Origin: Fratercula arctica | Taxonomy: Eukaryota > Chordata > Aves > Charadriiformes > Alcidae | DNA: 64,000 nt | Direction of reading: 5' to 3' | Assembly: GCA_947846985.1 (NCBI GenBank) | Contig: CANTUZ010000001.1 | Location: 114,283,757-114,347,756, forward strand | The notes under the pieces: generated by a model | Database searches by the model: none | What the model was told of the DNA's origin: nothing | What the model saw: the letters and a program-made list of their open reading frames with translations, nothing else | Shown here: positions 13,701 to 25,400 of the stretch, piece after piece | How positions within the stretch are numbered: the stretch's first letter is position 1 | Layout of the letters: each line of letters starts with the position of its first letter | Made by a program: the position numbers and the translations under genes

Positions 13701-15127
13701 CCCATTGCAGTACGGGCAAAATACATCCGCGCTTGACACGTGCTTGGCAAGCACAGAGGTAGGGGAAGGAGTGCAGGGGAAGACAGGAGAGCAGAGTGGC
13801 ATTTGAAGTGGTTTTTTTTCTTTACAAGTGAGCTCCTGATTCAATCCCTGTTAAATTATCTGAGTTTTGTTTTAAGATTATGAGACAAACTCAAACTGAA
13901 ACTCAGCATCAAATATCTCCCAGTTTCACAAAATCAGCACTGAAGAACTGCTAATTTTACACCACTTGATTTTTAATCAAAGCCTCAGTCCAGCCCAGGT
14001 TTGCTCTAGAGTATCGTTAGCTGCAATGAAACATTAAAATTGCCAATAAGCACAACCTGTTTTGCATCCACAACGAAACACAGCTCAGAAGTGAATTTTG
14101 TGTGGTTTCAAGGTTAACATTTCACACAGCTGAGAAGACTCATCCCAAGCCCCTTGAGGTCAGTAGGCACAGGGCAGGACGGGGGACAGCCTCCAGCAGG
14201 GACTTACGTTGTTGGAGAAAGCACTCGCGGTGTGCTGCGCTGCCTGGGTGTTGGAGACCCCTCCAACCCGCCGCCCTGCCCTGTCTTCCCCACCTCACAC
14301 TCACTTTTAGCCATCCAAAAAGCTGCAGAAATTGTCCCACCACCAAAGCTGAAGCCTGAGGAGCTGTGTCATGTACTTCCTGCAGCTGTCAGATGCCCTG
14401 AAAACACCCTCGTTCTTATCACCTCAGCTCGGTTGGGCGACCACCATTCCCTCTGGGAGCTGGCAGCCCAGCGCGACCGGCCTGGGGAGCCGAGAGCTCA
14501 CGGGTTCTCAGCGCTTACTGCCATGGCTAGCAGAGCCAGCCACCACAAGCCCTGACCCAGCCTCAGCCCTGGCAGACTCATAGAACCACAGAATGGCAGA
14601 GGTTGGAAAGGACCTTTGGACAACATCTAGTCCAACCCCCCCTGCCAGAGCAGGGTCACCTAGAGCAGGCTGCACAGGAACACGTCCAGGCGGGTTCTGA
14701 ATGTCTCCAGAGATGGAGACTCCACCACCTCTCTGGGCAGCCTGTTCCAGTGCTCTGCCACCCTCAGGGTAGAGGAGTTCCTCCTCATGTTGAGACGGAA
14801 TTTCCTGTGTTCCAGTTTGTGCCCGTTGCCCCTTGTCCTGCCGCCGGGCACCACTGAAAAGAGTCCGGCCCCATCCTCTTGACCCACCCGCCCTTTAGAT
14901 ATTGATAAGCATTGAATAGATGCCCTCTCAGAAGACACCAGAACGAGTGCCCTGGAGGCTGCCGTCCCCTGCCGAGCAGCACAAGGTTCAGACCCAGCAC
15001 ACCCCCTCCCACGCTCCCACACCGGCCGCTCCTGCTTACCTAAATGAAGGCAGAGCAGCAGGAAGAGCCCGAGCACCAGCCACCTCCTCAAGGCCAGCGC
15101 TGGCGGGGCGGCGGGCAGGCACGCCAT
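1382..15127 (-). CDS. CD80: CD80 (B7-1) costimulatory ligand, 5' part: signal-peptide and IgV exons; 3' exons off the left edge
   Basis: Seen: the two exons are 15040-15127 and 1382-1717 (minus strand). They join in phase 1, the split glycine codon being G|GC, and give a 29-residue hydrophobic leader followed by a V-set domain. The domain has a first cysteine in GLPCCHE, the B7-type VYWQK tryptophan strand, an NFTLW sequon, and the second cysteine in GPYQCVV. Known: CD80 is a type I membrane protein on antigen-presenting cells that binds CD28 and CTLA-4 on T cells through its IgV and IgC domains. The gene lies head-to-head with ADPRH, which is the mammalian CD80/ADPRH arrangement and supports CD80 over CD86 or another B7 member. 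The IgC, transmembrane and cytoplasmic exons are not in the window. Inferred: the mRNA has a non-coding upstream exon, because a good acceptor lies just before the ATG. Confidence 0.85.
3848..3862. repeat. poly-C run (15 C)
   Basis: Fifteen consecutive cytosines lie in the CD80 intron. The length is likely to vary between individuals and to be uncertain in the assembly. Confidence 0.95.
5313..5383. repeat. 32-bp tandem duplication (about 2.2 copies)
   Basis: Units at 5313-5344 and 5345-5376 differ at two positions (T/G and A/G) and are followed by the first bases of a third copy. The unit carries GGAAACCTTCAG. Two close copies indicate a recent local duplication inside the CD80 intron. Confidence 0.95.
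7957..7980. repeat. 12-bp tandem duplication
   Basis: The unit CCCAGTACCCCT occurs twice without mismatch, head to tail, inside the CD80 intron. Confidence 0.95.
8960..8981. repeat. poly-T run (22 T)
   Basis: An uninterrupted run of T in the CD80 intron. No retroposon body is recognisable beside it. Confidence 0.95.
13455..13626 (-). mobile_element. CR1 LINE, 5'-truncated 3' end, reverse orientation
   Basis: Read on the plus strand this begins with the complement of the CR1 terminus (ACAGAATCACAGAATGG). It then shows the conserved CR1 3'-region text in reverse: the GGTTGGAAGCGAC block, the CCATGGGCAGGGACACC block, the CCAGGCTGCTCAAAGCCCC block, and a C-terminal ORF2 remnant with TTCCCTGGGCAACC. 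The element is short and 5'-truncated, as most avian CR1 copies are. It lies in the CD80 intron and its reading frame is not intact. Confidence 0.93.
14577..14932 (-). mobile_element. CR1 LINE, 5'-truncated, reverse orientation
   Basis: The copy begins with the reverse CR1 terminus (CATAGAACCACAGAATGG) and continues through the reverse complement of the ORF2 C-terminal region. On the minus strand that region reads [28 protein letters not shown] and LDVFLCSLL, the usual CR1 end. About 355 bp remain. The copy lies about 100 bp downstream of the CD80 leader-exon donor and has the same orientation as CD80. An apparent 291-codon minus-strand frame across this element and the CD80 leader exon is an accident of their adjacency, not a protein. 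Confidence 0.95.
15040..15127 (-). CDS. CD80: CD80 exon encoding the signal peptide
   Basis: The ATG at 15127 has a strong context (A at -3, G at +4). The 29 codons begin MACLPAAPP, carry an RRW pair of basic residues, and continue with the hydrophobic core [13 protein letters not shown]. The exon then ends after the first base of a glycine codon at a GTAAGC donor. This phase matches the IgV exon exactly. The frame stays open for 136 codons upstream, but that sequence is GC-rich and low in complexity, so I start at this methionine. Upstream, CCTCCTGGCTCAG ending at 15141 would serve as an acceptor and leave a 13-nt untranslated lead within this exon. Confidence 0.82.
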
Positions 15128-15670
15128 CTTCCTGTAGCTCCTGAGCCAGGAGGAGAGGGGGACAGGGCTAGGGGGTGGGATGGCGCCTGAAGGAGCCGCA
15201 GCACCCACCACCACACCCCTCTTCTTCCTGCCCCAAAAAAACACCAGCAGAAGCCCAGGCCGCCACGTTTCCTCCCCGAGGGTACTTGTGGCTTCCCTGA
15301 GCGAGCGGCCCGGAAGCCACCCCCTGAGGCAGGGAGGAGGTGGGGGGCTCAGCGCTGGGCCATGGGCACCCTTCTCCTGCTGCTGGGCTGCCGAGATGCT
15401 GGCTCCCCACCAGGGCACAGGGGGAAGGCCGGCCGGCGGGCGGGAGCTCGCCCTCATAAGCCGCCTCACGCCCGCCCACAGCTTCCTTGCCAGGGCGTGC
15501 GCAAGGCGGCCCCACGGGCCACCGGGGATGGGCACGGGCGCTGCCTTCTCCCCTCACGGCCCCCGGGCTTGGCTGCCCCCCCAGCAAGGGGGCAGGAGAG
15601 TGTCGGGCTGAGGGGGCAGGAAAGGGACCTGCTGGCCACTGGCGGGCATCGAGGGCAGGTGTCGGGCAGC
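15128..15670 (-). promoter_or_regulatory. GC-rich block 5' of CD80
   Basis: About 540 bp that is clearly richer in G+C and CpG than its surroundings lies directly upstream of the CD80 leader exon. It could be a CD80 promoter or 5' untranslated region. I cannot place a TATA box or a start site, and a spliced non-coding first exon further upstream remains possible. Confidence 0.4.
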
Positions 15671-16676
15671 ACTAAGTTAAGCACCTGATGCTACTGTGGG
15701 AATAACCCTGTAAAATCATATTTGAAATTTAAAAGAACCCCACACCATCATTTCAGGCCCATCTGGATCAAGTTATCCATCAAGTTCAGTTAAAGAAAAT
15801 TTAAGAAAGACCACTTAAGCTGCCGTCACGGCTGAGCACCTGGGCAGGAAGCAGCCCCAGCCGCACCACCGTGTCCAAAGGGGCTCTGTAGAGCATCCAT
15901 CATCTCTGGTGGGAGAGATGGAGGGAGTGCTTGTCTTCCCAGCGCCAGGTCCCCCTCCCCCAGGAGGCACCCACCACTCACCCACGGCCCCCACCCCCAG
16001 CCCCTTCCTCCCGCTCCTCGGATCTCCCTGGCTCCAGACAGGGCAGGGGAGAGGTTTGGGCCACCCTTGCTCTAAAGCCTGGAAGGGGAGAGCCCTCAGA
16101 AGCCCGAGCAGCCACACAGAACCAGTGTGAAGCAAATCCCAAGCAGAAAAACAAACCACTAGCTTAGAAAATACAAACCCAAGGGAGTAAACATGTGCGA
16201 AGCGATGTAGATTTGTGCAGATATTGCATACCCTCCTGCAAAACAAAACAAACCCCGACATAGTGTAAGGGGTTATATTTAGCTGTAATAATCACAGTGA
16301 GATGGCTACACGCTAATGAAAATGTGATTTTCTTCAGGGAAAAAAAATAAAGCGCAAATGCAAACAAAGATTAAAATCGTTTATTTAAATGCAGATTTCT
16401 GGCTTGCTGATTTAAATGACTTTGATTTAAGGCAAATGCATCCTTTTTATCAGAAATGATTTTCCAGTCTGTTGCTCCAGTTTTTCTTCAGTATAGCTTC
16501 CTTGAATTAGATCGATTAGATGGATGTAGAAGTGAACTGGCCTTACTGGATCATAATACAAATCAAAGAGTTTTATTTTGACAATTAACCAGCTGGTATT
16601 CATAGTGAAATAAAATACCAGAACAAGAACAGGTTACAACTGTTCTATAGAGGAAAAAACCATTCTATATGAAAAG

Positions 16677-16960
16677 GCAGAGAGGAGTCTGCTATTGTGT
16701 CAGACCAGTACTCTGTGTCTCTCCATTGCAGTGTTTCCAGTGCATGTATTTTGTGATTTGGGCTCTGATTTAAATCCTGTACATTTGTACTCTATCCATG
16801 CATTTTCTAACAGGATGACCACCATGGTTTGCAAATGCAGATGACACGAGGAACAAGTGTTTTCACAGTACTCAGAGTAGAAAAAAATATCATTAATGTA
16901 CTCATTCATACATTGTTTTCCCAGGTCACAGTCCTAGGTCCGGGCAGGGACTGCCTCTCT
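16677..16960 (-). mobile_element. old, eroded CR1-type LINE 3' fragment (reverse)
   Basis: The plus-strand text GTGTCAGACCAGTACTCTGTG resembles the complement of the older CR1 3' terminus, which in sense reads as 'tagatggacctttggtctgacccagta'. The rest has diverged heavily and the outer limit is approximate. Confidence 0.35.
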
Positions 16961-17087
16961 GCACGTCAGGTGGATCCATGCACTTTCTTCTCCTAGTCTA
17001 ATCATGTATCCCACATCATTACAGAGTTACTGGCAACCCTGTTATAGCTGTACAGTTTATTATCTCACTTTCATTTTAAATTAAAGC

Positions 17088-17112
17088 TTTTTTTTTTTTT
17101 TTTTTTTTTTTT
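17088..17112. repeat. poly-T run (25 T)
   Basis: Uninterrupted T25 in the CD80-ADPRH intergenic region. No associated element is recognised. Confidence 0.95.
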
Positions 17113-20100
17113 AATATTTCTGCCATTAGTATACTGCAACTACAATGAAACTCCAGCCTGTTACATCCACATCTGCATTTCTTGCTTGGGGTTTAACCCT
17201 GCTCTAAGATGAGCAGTCCCAGGGAAAGCAATTGAGCTCATCAGCTGCCAGTCTGCAGCAAGGAGGCATCATGCTCCTCCTTACTAATCGCTAATCGCTT
17301 CATTAAGGCTGCCTAGATTTTAGATAGACAGCTGAACTCACGGTTGCTATTCTCGGTCAAAGCTCCTTCTCTTTTTCTAGGTATCGTGGCTCTTGGTATC
17401 TTCTCCTTCAGAGAGCTCCCTGATTGCAAGGAGGCTGCAATAACAGAGAGAGTGTAGCGGTCAAGTGCTTCATTCTGCCTTGATCAGAGACAGAAGTCAT
17501 AATTTTTCCATCACTTAAAGCTTCCCTAAGCACATATCCTTGATTCTTGGAAGCCATCTCTTCAAAGGGAAAGGTATTATGCATCCTTAGGATGGTAACA
17601 AAGTTGAAGAACTCCTACATATTGAAGTCACAGTTCAGAAGAGATTCTTTTATATGAGCACAGTAGCAGGTACTATAAGCCCACTGATTCACAGCAAAAT
17701 CCCCATAGGAATAAGCTTTCTCACACACTTTAATAGGCCTCCAGCATTTCACCTATATGTGCTCTAGAAACAGGTTTAAATGGGTAGAACAAGTATTGCA
17801 GCCTGAAAAGGGAAGCTTGGATTTAATAAGAAAGGGCCTTTAAATTCTGCTAAAAACAGTTACTGTGGAAAAGAGGAAGATATTAGAGCATCACACCCCC
17901 CACATTTTTCCTTTGCTTTCACACAAAACCATGGGGAAAAAAGCAGAAAAGACAAATGAAATTTTGCGGCGTATGCGCTATGCAGAGGAAATTAATTTCA
18001 CTAATCAGCACTTGTGGTAGTTAGTTACCCTTTGCACTCAAAGGGAAGGCTGTTCAAATACGTCACTGCTAGATTTCTCCTGTAGACCCACTGACATCAC
18101 CAACTTTTTCCGAATGGCAGAGCCACCACTGCAGAGATGCAATTCCAGCACAGTCAAACATTATTATTTTGAACACTTAGTAAAAAAAAAAACCAAACAA
18201 GAAACAACCTCCCCCTATTTCTCAGTCAACAGCTCAGAGAAATATCAGAAAGGGCAGAACTGGGTAAATACTGAAAAGCAAAACACAGCACCTACTCTCC
18301 AGTGAGGATTTATAACCACATTCCTTTCTTCAGAACTGCCATCCCTTTTATTGGTTTTGATGTGAATTAACGTTCCCATCTGTGTTAATCAGAACTAAAA
18401 GTACACGTGCGTGTCGTTAATACAAGAATGTCCAGGCTGAATGGGAAGTATCCCAGATGTGTTTTCAGAGACATACCTCACCAAAAAGTGACTGTGCACA
18501 TGCCCTAAAAACATCTTTGTCAGACAAATGATCCCATTGCAAAGCAGAGTAATATTTTTAGGAAGTTTTTCTCTCAGCATTTGATGGCTCTAATATCAGC
18601 ATGTGGAATATGAGGTATATGGAGTAATGAACCGAATTCAGCTGATAACACTCATCTGTTCACCAGTGGAAGTAAATGACACCTTTCTTCCTTTTCCCGT
18701 AAGAGAAGGAAGGCAGCCTCACCAAAGAGATCCCAGCGGCCTGAGAAGTTAAGCCATTCACACAAAGGTAGACTCTCTCCTATGCAATGTCAATAACAAA
18801 TGAAAAAAACTTTGTGGAGAAAGAGAAAAATTCAACAGTTTCAGGTTACAGAAAATCACCTTCATCTTACAAAGGAAAATAACAATAACAAAACCTCCAC
18901 AGCTCAAGAGATTTCTTGTTCTTGTTTTTCGCCCTAGCTGTCCCCAACCTTCAGCCTGTAGAACTGTCAAGATTTGAAGTTAAATGCTTCATCCTAGCAC
19001 AGATTAGAGCTCAAGTATGGCCTTGTTTACAGAAAAAAAAAAAAAGAAGAAAAAAGAAAAAAAAAAGGATTTTCAGGAAACAAGGGCAGGTTTCACTTGT
19101 GCAACCTGCTTTCAGCATGGCAGGACAAGACAGCACCACCCCCTTGGAAGCATGGGAGGGAGCCTGCCCCTCTCCTGTCCTAGACCCTTCACCGAGAGGT
19201 CTCAAAACTAATTTCATCCAAAGATGCTGCTGAGTGATGGCCCACTTCAAGGGGTTTGGCGTTTGATGTGCACTGGTGCTCGGGCCAACTGAAGGAGGAA
19301 ACCTCAGGCAGCGTCCCCGTGCTGGGCTCAGTCCTCTCCCTGTGTTCAGCAAAGGTCACATGTCGGGGATCCCTTCCCTGGCATCGTCCCCTAGGTACTG
19401 TGCTCCTCCACCATCCTGGGCCCAAGGAAGTCCTTGCTGGACCTGTGAAGGCCATTTTAAACCTGGGAGATGGGCTCAGAGGCAGTGTTTGCCCCTGAAC
19501 AGTGCTCTGGGCTTAGCGCACCACTGTTCATCAGCCTGTGCAGCGTGATGCATGCTCCAGAGATCAGCCGTCCTGTGGCCTTCAAGAGTGGTTTGCATGC
19601 TGCAGCAGGCCCTTCAGAGGGCTAACAGCTTTGCAATCAGGTAATATCCAAGCTAGCAGACAGGCTGTTTCCCATCATCACTCAACTAGCCAAATCCACA
19701 GATTCCTTACCTCAGTAGGGCCAAACTGAAGGGTCAAACTCTGCCCACATAAGACCAAGGCAGGGAGTCACTGCTACCAAAGTGTGCTGGGGACGGGACA
19801 AGTATCAAAAGCACAGTGCACGGCTGGGACCAGAGTCCAGCAACATCCAGGGCAGGCAGCATGCTGGGCGCCAGCCTGGTCATGCACCGGCAAATAACGT
19901 GCTTTGGTGACACGGTGCATTAGAAAGCACAGGTAGTATGTCTGCTGTGCCATGGTAAGTCAGGAGTGATGAACAAATTTCAAACAATCTTCTGAACTCA
20001 GGAACAGAGAGGGGGAAATGTGGCAAATTAATTCAAATAAGTTAAATGCAAAATGCACCCACATTGTTTGGCAAGTGTAACATCGTCCCGATTACTGCGT

Positions 20101-22439
20101 GGATATTTGACTTTTACTGCTCAAAGCACCAGGGGTTCTTGCCAAAACCAAAGTCGCCTTAATAATCTATAATTAACCTTCTTCAGTTACCCTCACAGCA
20201 AACTGCTGTACTTTGTTATTGTGAGGCATCACTGTTTGTGTAACCACCACGCAGAAGAGCCCAGCATTCTCACATGGTCCACACAGGAAAGAGTGGGCAG
20301 GTCTCTGCCCCCACGGCATGCAAGCTGGCACTCACAGTTGCCCTCATCCACCCCTCCTCCTCTCAGGCTAGTTCCTGCAAGTTCTTCCCCTGCAGCAGAG
20401 ATGGTTCATGTGCTCAGAAAGGAGAACCCAAGCATCTCCCACGGTTTCCAGCCCAGCGTGTGAAGACAGAGCAGCAGACACACTGGTTGTCCTCAACAAA
20501 GCAGGCTGTGCTGCCCGCAATGGCTGTGCCAGCCCTCCCGGCCAGGGAGTCACAGCCCTCATCAGTAGCAGGCTGTGAAGAAGACATGGGCTGGTTGGTT
20601 TTTTTTAATATTAGCACCAGCTATTTCAGCACAAACTCTGGGTGGCTCAAACTCTGTCGCCGGCTGTACTGTGCTATAAGTTACTATTTGTGCTGGTGGC
20701 TTTGTAGGCTTCTGCTGGCTCATAAGGGGCTGAGAGCCTTGGTCCTGTTTTCACAAGCAGCTTAGGCTGCCAGGGCACGGCAGCTCTGTGGGAGCATGAC
20801 TGTGCCTGAGATGGCCTCATCCTGACTACCCTCACCATGGATCCAGGAGGGAGAGCAGGGACAACACGGCACCATGTGCAGCAGCAGCGCTGGCTGCCGC
20901 ACCAGGTGAGTGGTCAGGTAGACACCGCTAAAATGCAGCACATGGTAGAACATGCTGGGCTGTATTTTCCATTTTTGTGTTATTACACAGAAGATATTTA
21001 AATACAGCAATGAGCAAGCATTGAAAAGGGACCTGCTTGACCTCAGAGGGCTGCTGGAGCCCTGCCTCTCCTGGCACCTGCACTCCCTGCTCCGGGTGTT
21101 AGCAGTGCCGGAGTGGAGCTGAGGACAGCCGGATCCCTGGAAAGCCTGCCTAATCAGGCATTTTGCTAGTTGGCACAAGTGACTGCATCATGGGGAAGAT
21201 GATTTTCAGTCTGATTCCTATCCAGATAGGACAGTTGTGTTCTGTGTTACCTGGGGAACAGAGCCTGCCCTTGCTTTCACTGGGGAAAAAAGTGTAATGC
21301 TCTGCGTTGGCTTCACAATGGACCACATGGAGGTGAGGTCTGAGGTCTTCGGTCCTAAAGGTTTCGCAGAGGTCCACAGAAGTTCAAGCTGTCCTAATCA
21401 TAAAACCACAGTGACAATGAGAAACTGACACAGTGCAAACATAAGCATGAATATGTTTAAGCATGTGTGTCAACTTGATGACGTGCATATATGAAAATGC
21501 ATGTGTAAAATGAATGAATCAAGGTGTGAAATAGCATGTTTGAGAAGCAGCTTTTTAGATCTGCCTTCTACATGAGATCTGTTGGGCATTTGTCCTGCCA
21601 ACTTCAGGAATTTGTCAATATGCCTAAGGGCTGACAACCTGTAAGTGGGTTTTACTTGTCAGAATATTGTTTTGATTTTAGCAATCCACAGCTGATTCAC
21701 ATGGTGCTTGGTTTCTAGATGCAGGCTTGCAAAAATCCCAAGAATTACTTCCATACAGTCAATCAGAGAGAAGGACAAATCTCACCCTGGAACATTTATC
21801 CCTCAGAGCCCCCCTGGAATCCGGTTCAACACACTAACCCAACAAAGAAAATAAATAAAATCAACCTGCTTTTCTTGGCCATCTTTGTGAGCTGCATCAA
21901 TTTACTGGAACATGAGACAAGCCCAAGAACCAGCGTCAGCAGCAGGATCTGGTGGGCTGAGGGCAGAGAAGAGGGACAGGTCCCTGTTGGCAAAAGCCGG
22001 GCATTAAATCAAGTCTGACTGTTGTATATAATTTCACACAAACCATTGTGTTTGGACCTCTCCTGTCTTTGAGAGTGCAGTAAGGCAAATCACACCTCGT
22101 GCCCACTAACAGCATGCAAATGAGGAGCTAATGAGAATCGATGAACATGCTGCTACCTCGCAGCCCAGCTTCCTACCTGCAATTTCCCCATATGGACAAG
22201 CACAGTATTTGTATATATAAAGCAATGCTGATTTCAAGAGGAGTCACGCCTGAAAAGCAGAATTACACCCTCTGTTAAAAGCAGAGCTGAAAGCACTGCC
22301 TGTAATCAGCGCTGCTAGGCATTGTTATCTTCTGCTTCGGTTGTGGTTAGGCTTCATTTTAAAGGCATTAGCTCTGCCGGGATGAAATTTTATATACCAG
22401 ATGTGGGTGGTTTAGACCGATCTATTTTAAAAAATCCAG

Positions 22440-22465
22440 AAAAAAAAAAAAAAAAAAAAAAAAAA
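22440..22465. repeat. poly-A run (26 A)
   Basis: Uninterrupted A26, followed by GAAAC. It could be a retroposon tail, but no element body is recognised upstream. Confidence 0.95.
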
Positions 22466-25400
22466 GAAACATCTATTTCTAAGACTAATAGTAAGAAAAT
22501 AAGAAGCTTTTTTTCCTTGTGCTGAGGTTGTGCCTGTATATCCTTACAGGGCTCTGGCTTGTTTCTGTGTTGGAATAAAGAATTCATTGGTCAGAAAAGC
22601 ATTGTCAGGGACCCTGCTTTTTCTGACCCTATGAAGAAAATATGCCCATATGTGTGTTAAAAAGCATTAGTTGGTTTCAGTTTACATGTACTCAGTAGAG
22701 GGATCAGCACAGAAAGCCTCCAAAACCTCCATCTGCAGCAAGGTTGTGCTGGCAACCTGCGGACTGGACACTCCTCACGCTGGAGTATTTTTCTTGCCAA
22801 ACACAATATTTTTTGGCAGATTTTCTTATTTAGCGACAGCTATGTATCTGTCCTTGCTGATGCGCCTGCAGACGTAGCTCACTCTAGTGTACACACAAAT
22901 CAGACAGCAACACGGGAAGTGCAAATTCAGGGCTTTCAGGAAGCAAAGCTCAAAAGGACTCAATTCCAGAAACCTGCCAGGTTGACATTTGAAGGTGGGA
23001 GGGGGAGTTCAGGAGAAAACAAACAAAAGCAAAAGCCCCCAAAACCTAAAACAAGAACCAAATCTGAAAACATCTGAACCTCAAACTTAAATGTTGTGTC
23101 CAGCTTTGGTTTGTTTCTTTTCCCTTTGAACCTAAATGAGAGTAATTTTCTGTAAGTGCAAGGCATGGGACTTCCCCCTTTACATGGGTATCACCACTTG
23201 ATTGATGGAAACCCTTGGACCTCTGGGGCACAGGTACCTTTTACTTGGTTGTGCCTTCCTTCAGAGGCACCATCCACTCGCTGTGTGGCTCAGATGAGCC
23301 TGTTGCACTCAGCTCCCCTGACAATGTATCTTGTCTTCTACTTAGGGCATTAGGAGAAGGCGAAGAAGAGAAGGGGAGGCCTGAGACCTAAACGTGCTCA
23401 TGAAAAGCCACGAGAACAGAAAAAGCAATCCCACAGGACAGGTGCTATGTTTGGTCTGTTCAGCAGGTGTGCTGCCCATGCCCATATACACACAGGTTCC
23501 CCCTCTCACAGCCGCGCCCTGGTTTCCAGAAGTTTGCAATCTTCAGAAGAAGGCTGCACCATAGTGAGAAGCTTTGGAAGGTTGCAAGCACCACCAGCAA
23601 CCCTAGGATCACCTTTGGAAATAAGCCTGAAGCAAACATGTCTGGAAGAGCTCTCCCAAGCACTCCCTGCCACCATGGGAAAGATCTACCCCAGGGTTAG
23701 GTGGCACACTGAGCAGTGGACACCTGGCATCACCAGCCCTGTTGGGTGAGTGTGACTTTGCAGTGGGCTCAAGGAGAGGGACAGGCTCGGACTCACTGCC
23801 CCCATGCCCTTGTGAGACACTGGCACTGTGCATTTTCCAGCATCAGCACCCTGCTATCACTGCCATGGAGCTTCTCCCACCCAGCAGCCACACCTCTGCA
23901 CACCTCCGGATGCTGGCCATGCTGATTTGGTCTCTCCCCACGCAGCGGGCTCTCGCCCCAGCCTGGTCCTCTCTGCCATGTCCTCTGTCAGCCTGGCAGG
24001 GCTTCCCAGAGCCACCCTGCATGCCTACTGCAGGCGCCCTGTGCCTCCACAGTCACACAAAAGTGCCTTTAAACCAGCTGGGGAGAGCTCATCTGTGGTC
24101 ACCTTCTTCTTTTTCTCACCTACTACAGTGAGGACTCATCATCAATAAATCAAAACTCCCTTTCCTCTGTAATTTCTGAATGGCAGCGGACAAGCTGGGA
24201 GCAAAACCTCTTAGAGTTACTCTCTGCACATGCAAGCCTGTGCTCTGTGCTGCTGACTTTCATCACGTTTCCCCTATTCCAGTCCTTGGTGCCACCAGCT
24301 CTTCTTGTGCTGTAGCCTGAGCGATCTCTGCAGCAACTAGCCCTTCAAATCAGAACGAATCTGATTAAAGCTTATTTTTCTACTGGGTAAACAAGATCAC
24401 CCCTTTGAGGAGCATCGTTAATAACCCCTTTCCATCCTGCTCGCTTCCCTTGAGGCACAACCTCCTAACATCCTTTCTTTAGGTAAATCCTTACAACGCT
24501 CACATTAATCCCCTGTTTCTCCAACTTAATGGCTTTGCCTGTAGCACTGTAAGGACTGCCTTTCTGAAGTCCTCTGTCTACATAGTCAATTATCTTATCA
24601 AAATAAACCTACTACAATAGCCTGGCATGAGATAGCCTTGGTAAACTCATTTTGCACTTTATCTCATTTCCCGTTTACTGAGGTCAGGCTAGTTGTCTGC
24701 TTGGAGATCCCAGCTCACATACCACTCCAGCCTGGGTTTCTTAATGATAGCAATGACCTTTGCTATGCTCCTCTCCACTGGTAGAAATTCTTACCACTGG
24801 ACTGTGTTTTCACATGCCAGTTCCTGAACTTGGGGATTATGTTGCCCCTCATTTCTCCCTACCACCACCCACACATACAACAGCTGCCTGTTCAGCAAGG
24901 AGTGCAATCAGCTCTTCTGGTTTGCTTCCTCCTGGCCACGGCACAAGGTGCCTACGGGTTCCTCATACCAGCCTCGTTCATGGCTGGACACATTTGTGTC
25001 AGTCCAAGTGTGGTCTCACAGGTTTCCCTATCGCAGCCAAGACAACTTAAGCTACGCATGGCTAGGTTACATCAAAGCGGCTGGCATGACAGTGATATTC
25101 AGTGGAAAAAAGGAGAAGGCTCTGGAGACCGAGGATGGGATAAGCAGCATTTTACTTTCCAAGCACCAGTCCCAGTGCAAGCAGATGACTGAACAGCATG
25201 CAAAAAGATCTCACACTCCTCTGCTTCTTACAGTCCCCCCAGCTACTCCAGCACGATGGCTGCTTTGACAGACCAGAGACCAACATGTTTCCCACACCCA
25301 GCAAACGCCTGCTCTGACACGAAGCCTGACCCCTGAGCTCATGCTCGTCACACCCATGTCAAACAAGAAGCCGTCCTGCACTCCCGCTGCTGAGGGTTTG

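Larger units (their letters stand above)
1718..15039 (-). other. CD80: CD80 intron between leader and IgV exons (13.3 kb)
   Basis: The interval is bounded by a GTAAGC donor at the leader exon and a CCCACAG acceptor at the IgV exon. I see no convincing coding exon inside. It contains a C15 run, a 32-bp tandem duplication, a T22 run and two reverse-oriented CR1 3' ends, listed separately. The remaining sequence shows nothing I can name. Confidence 0.75.

Noticed and set aside
14660..15535. 291-codon minus-strand open frame
   Set aside because: It runs through the GC-rich CD80 upstream block, the CD80 leader exon, past its splice donor and into a reverse CR1 copy. Only the leader part is coding.
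22208..22222. TATA-like sequence TATATATAAAGC
   Set aside because: An isolated match in AT-rich intergenic sequence with no exon, CpG island or start-site context nearby.
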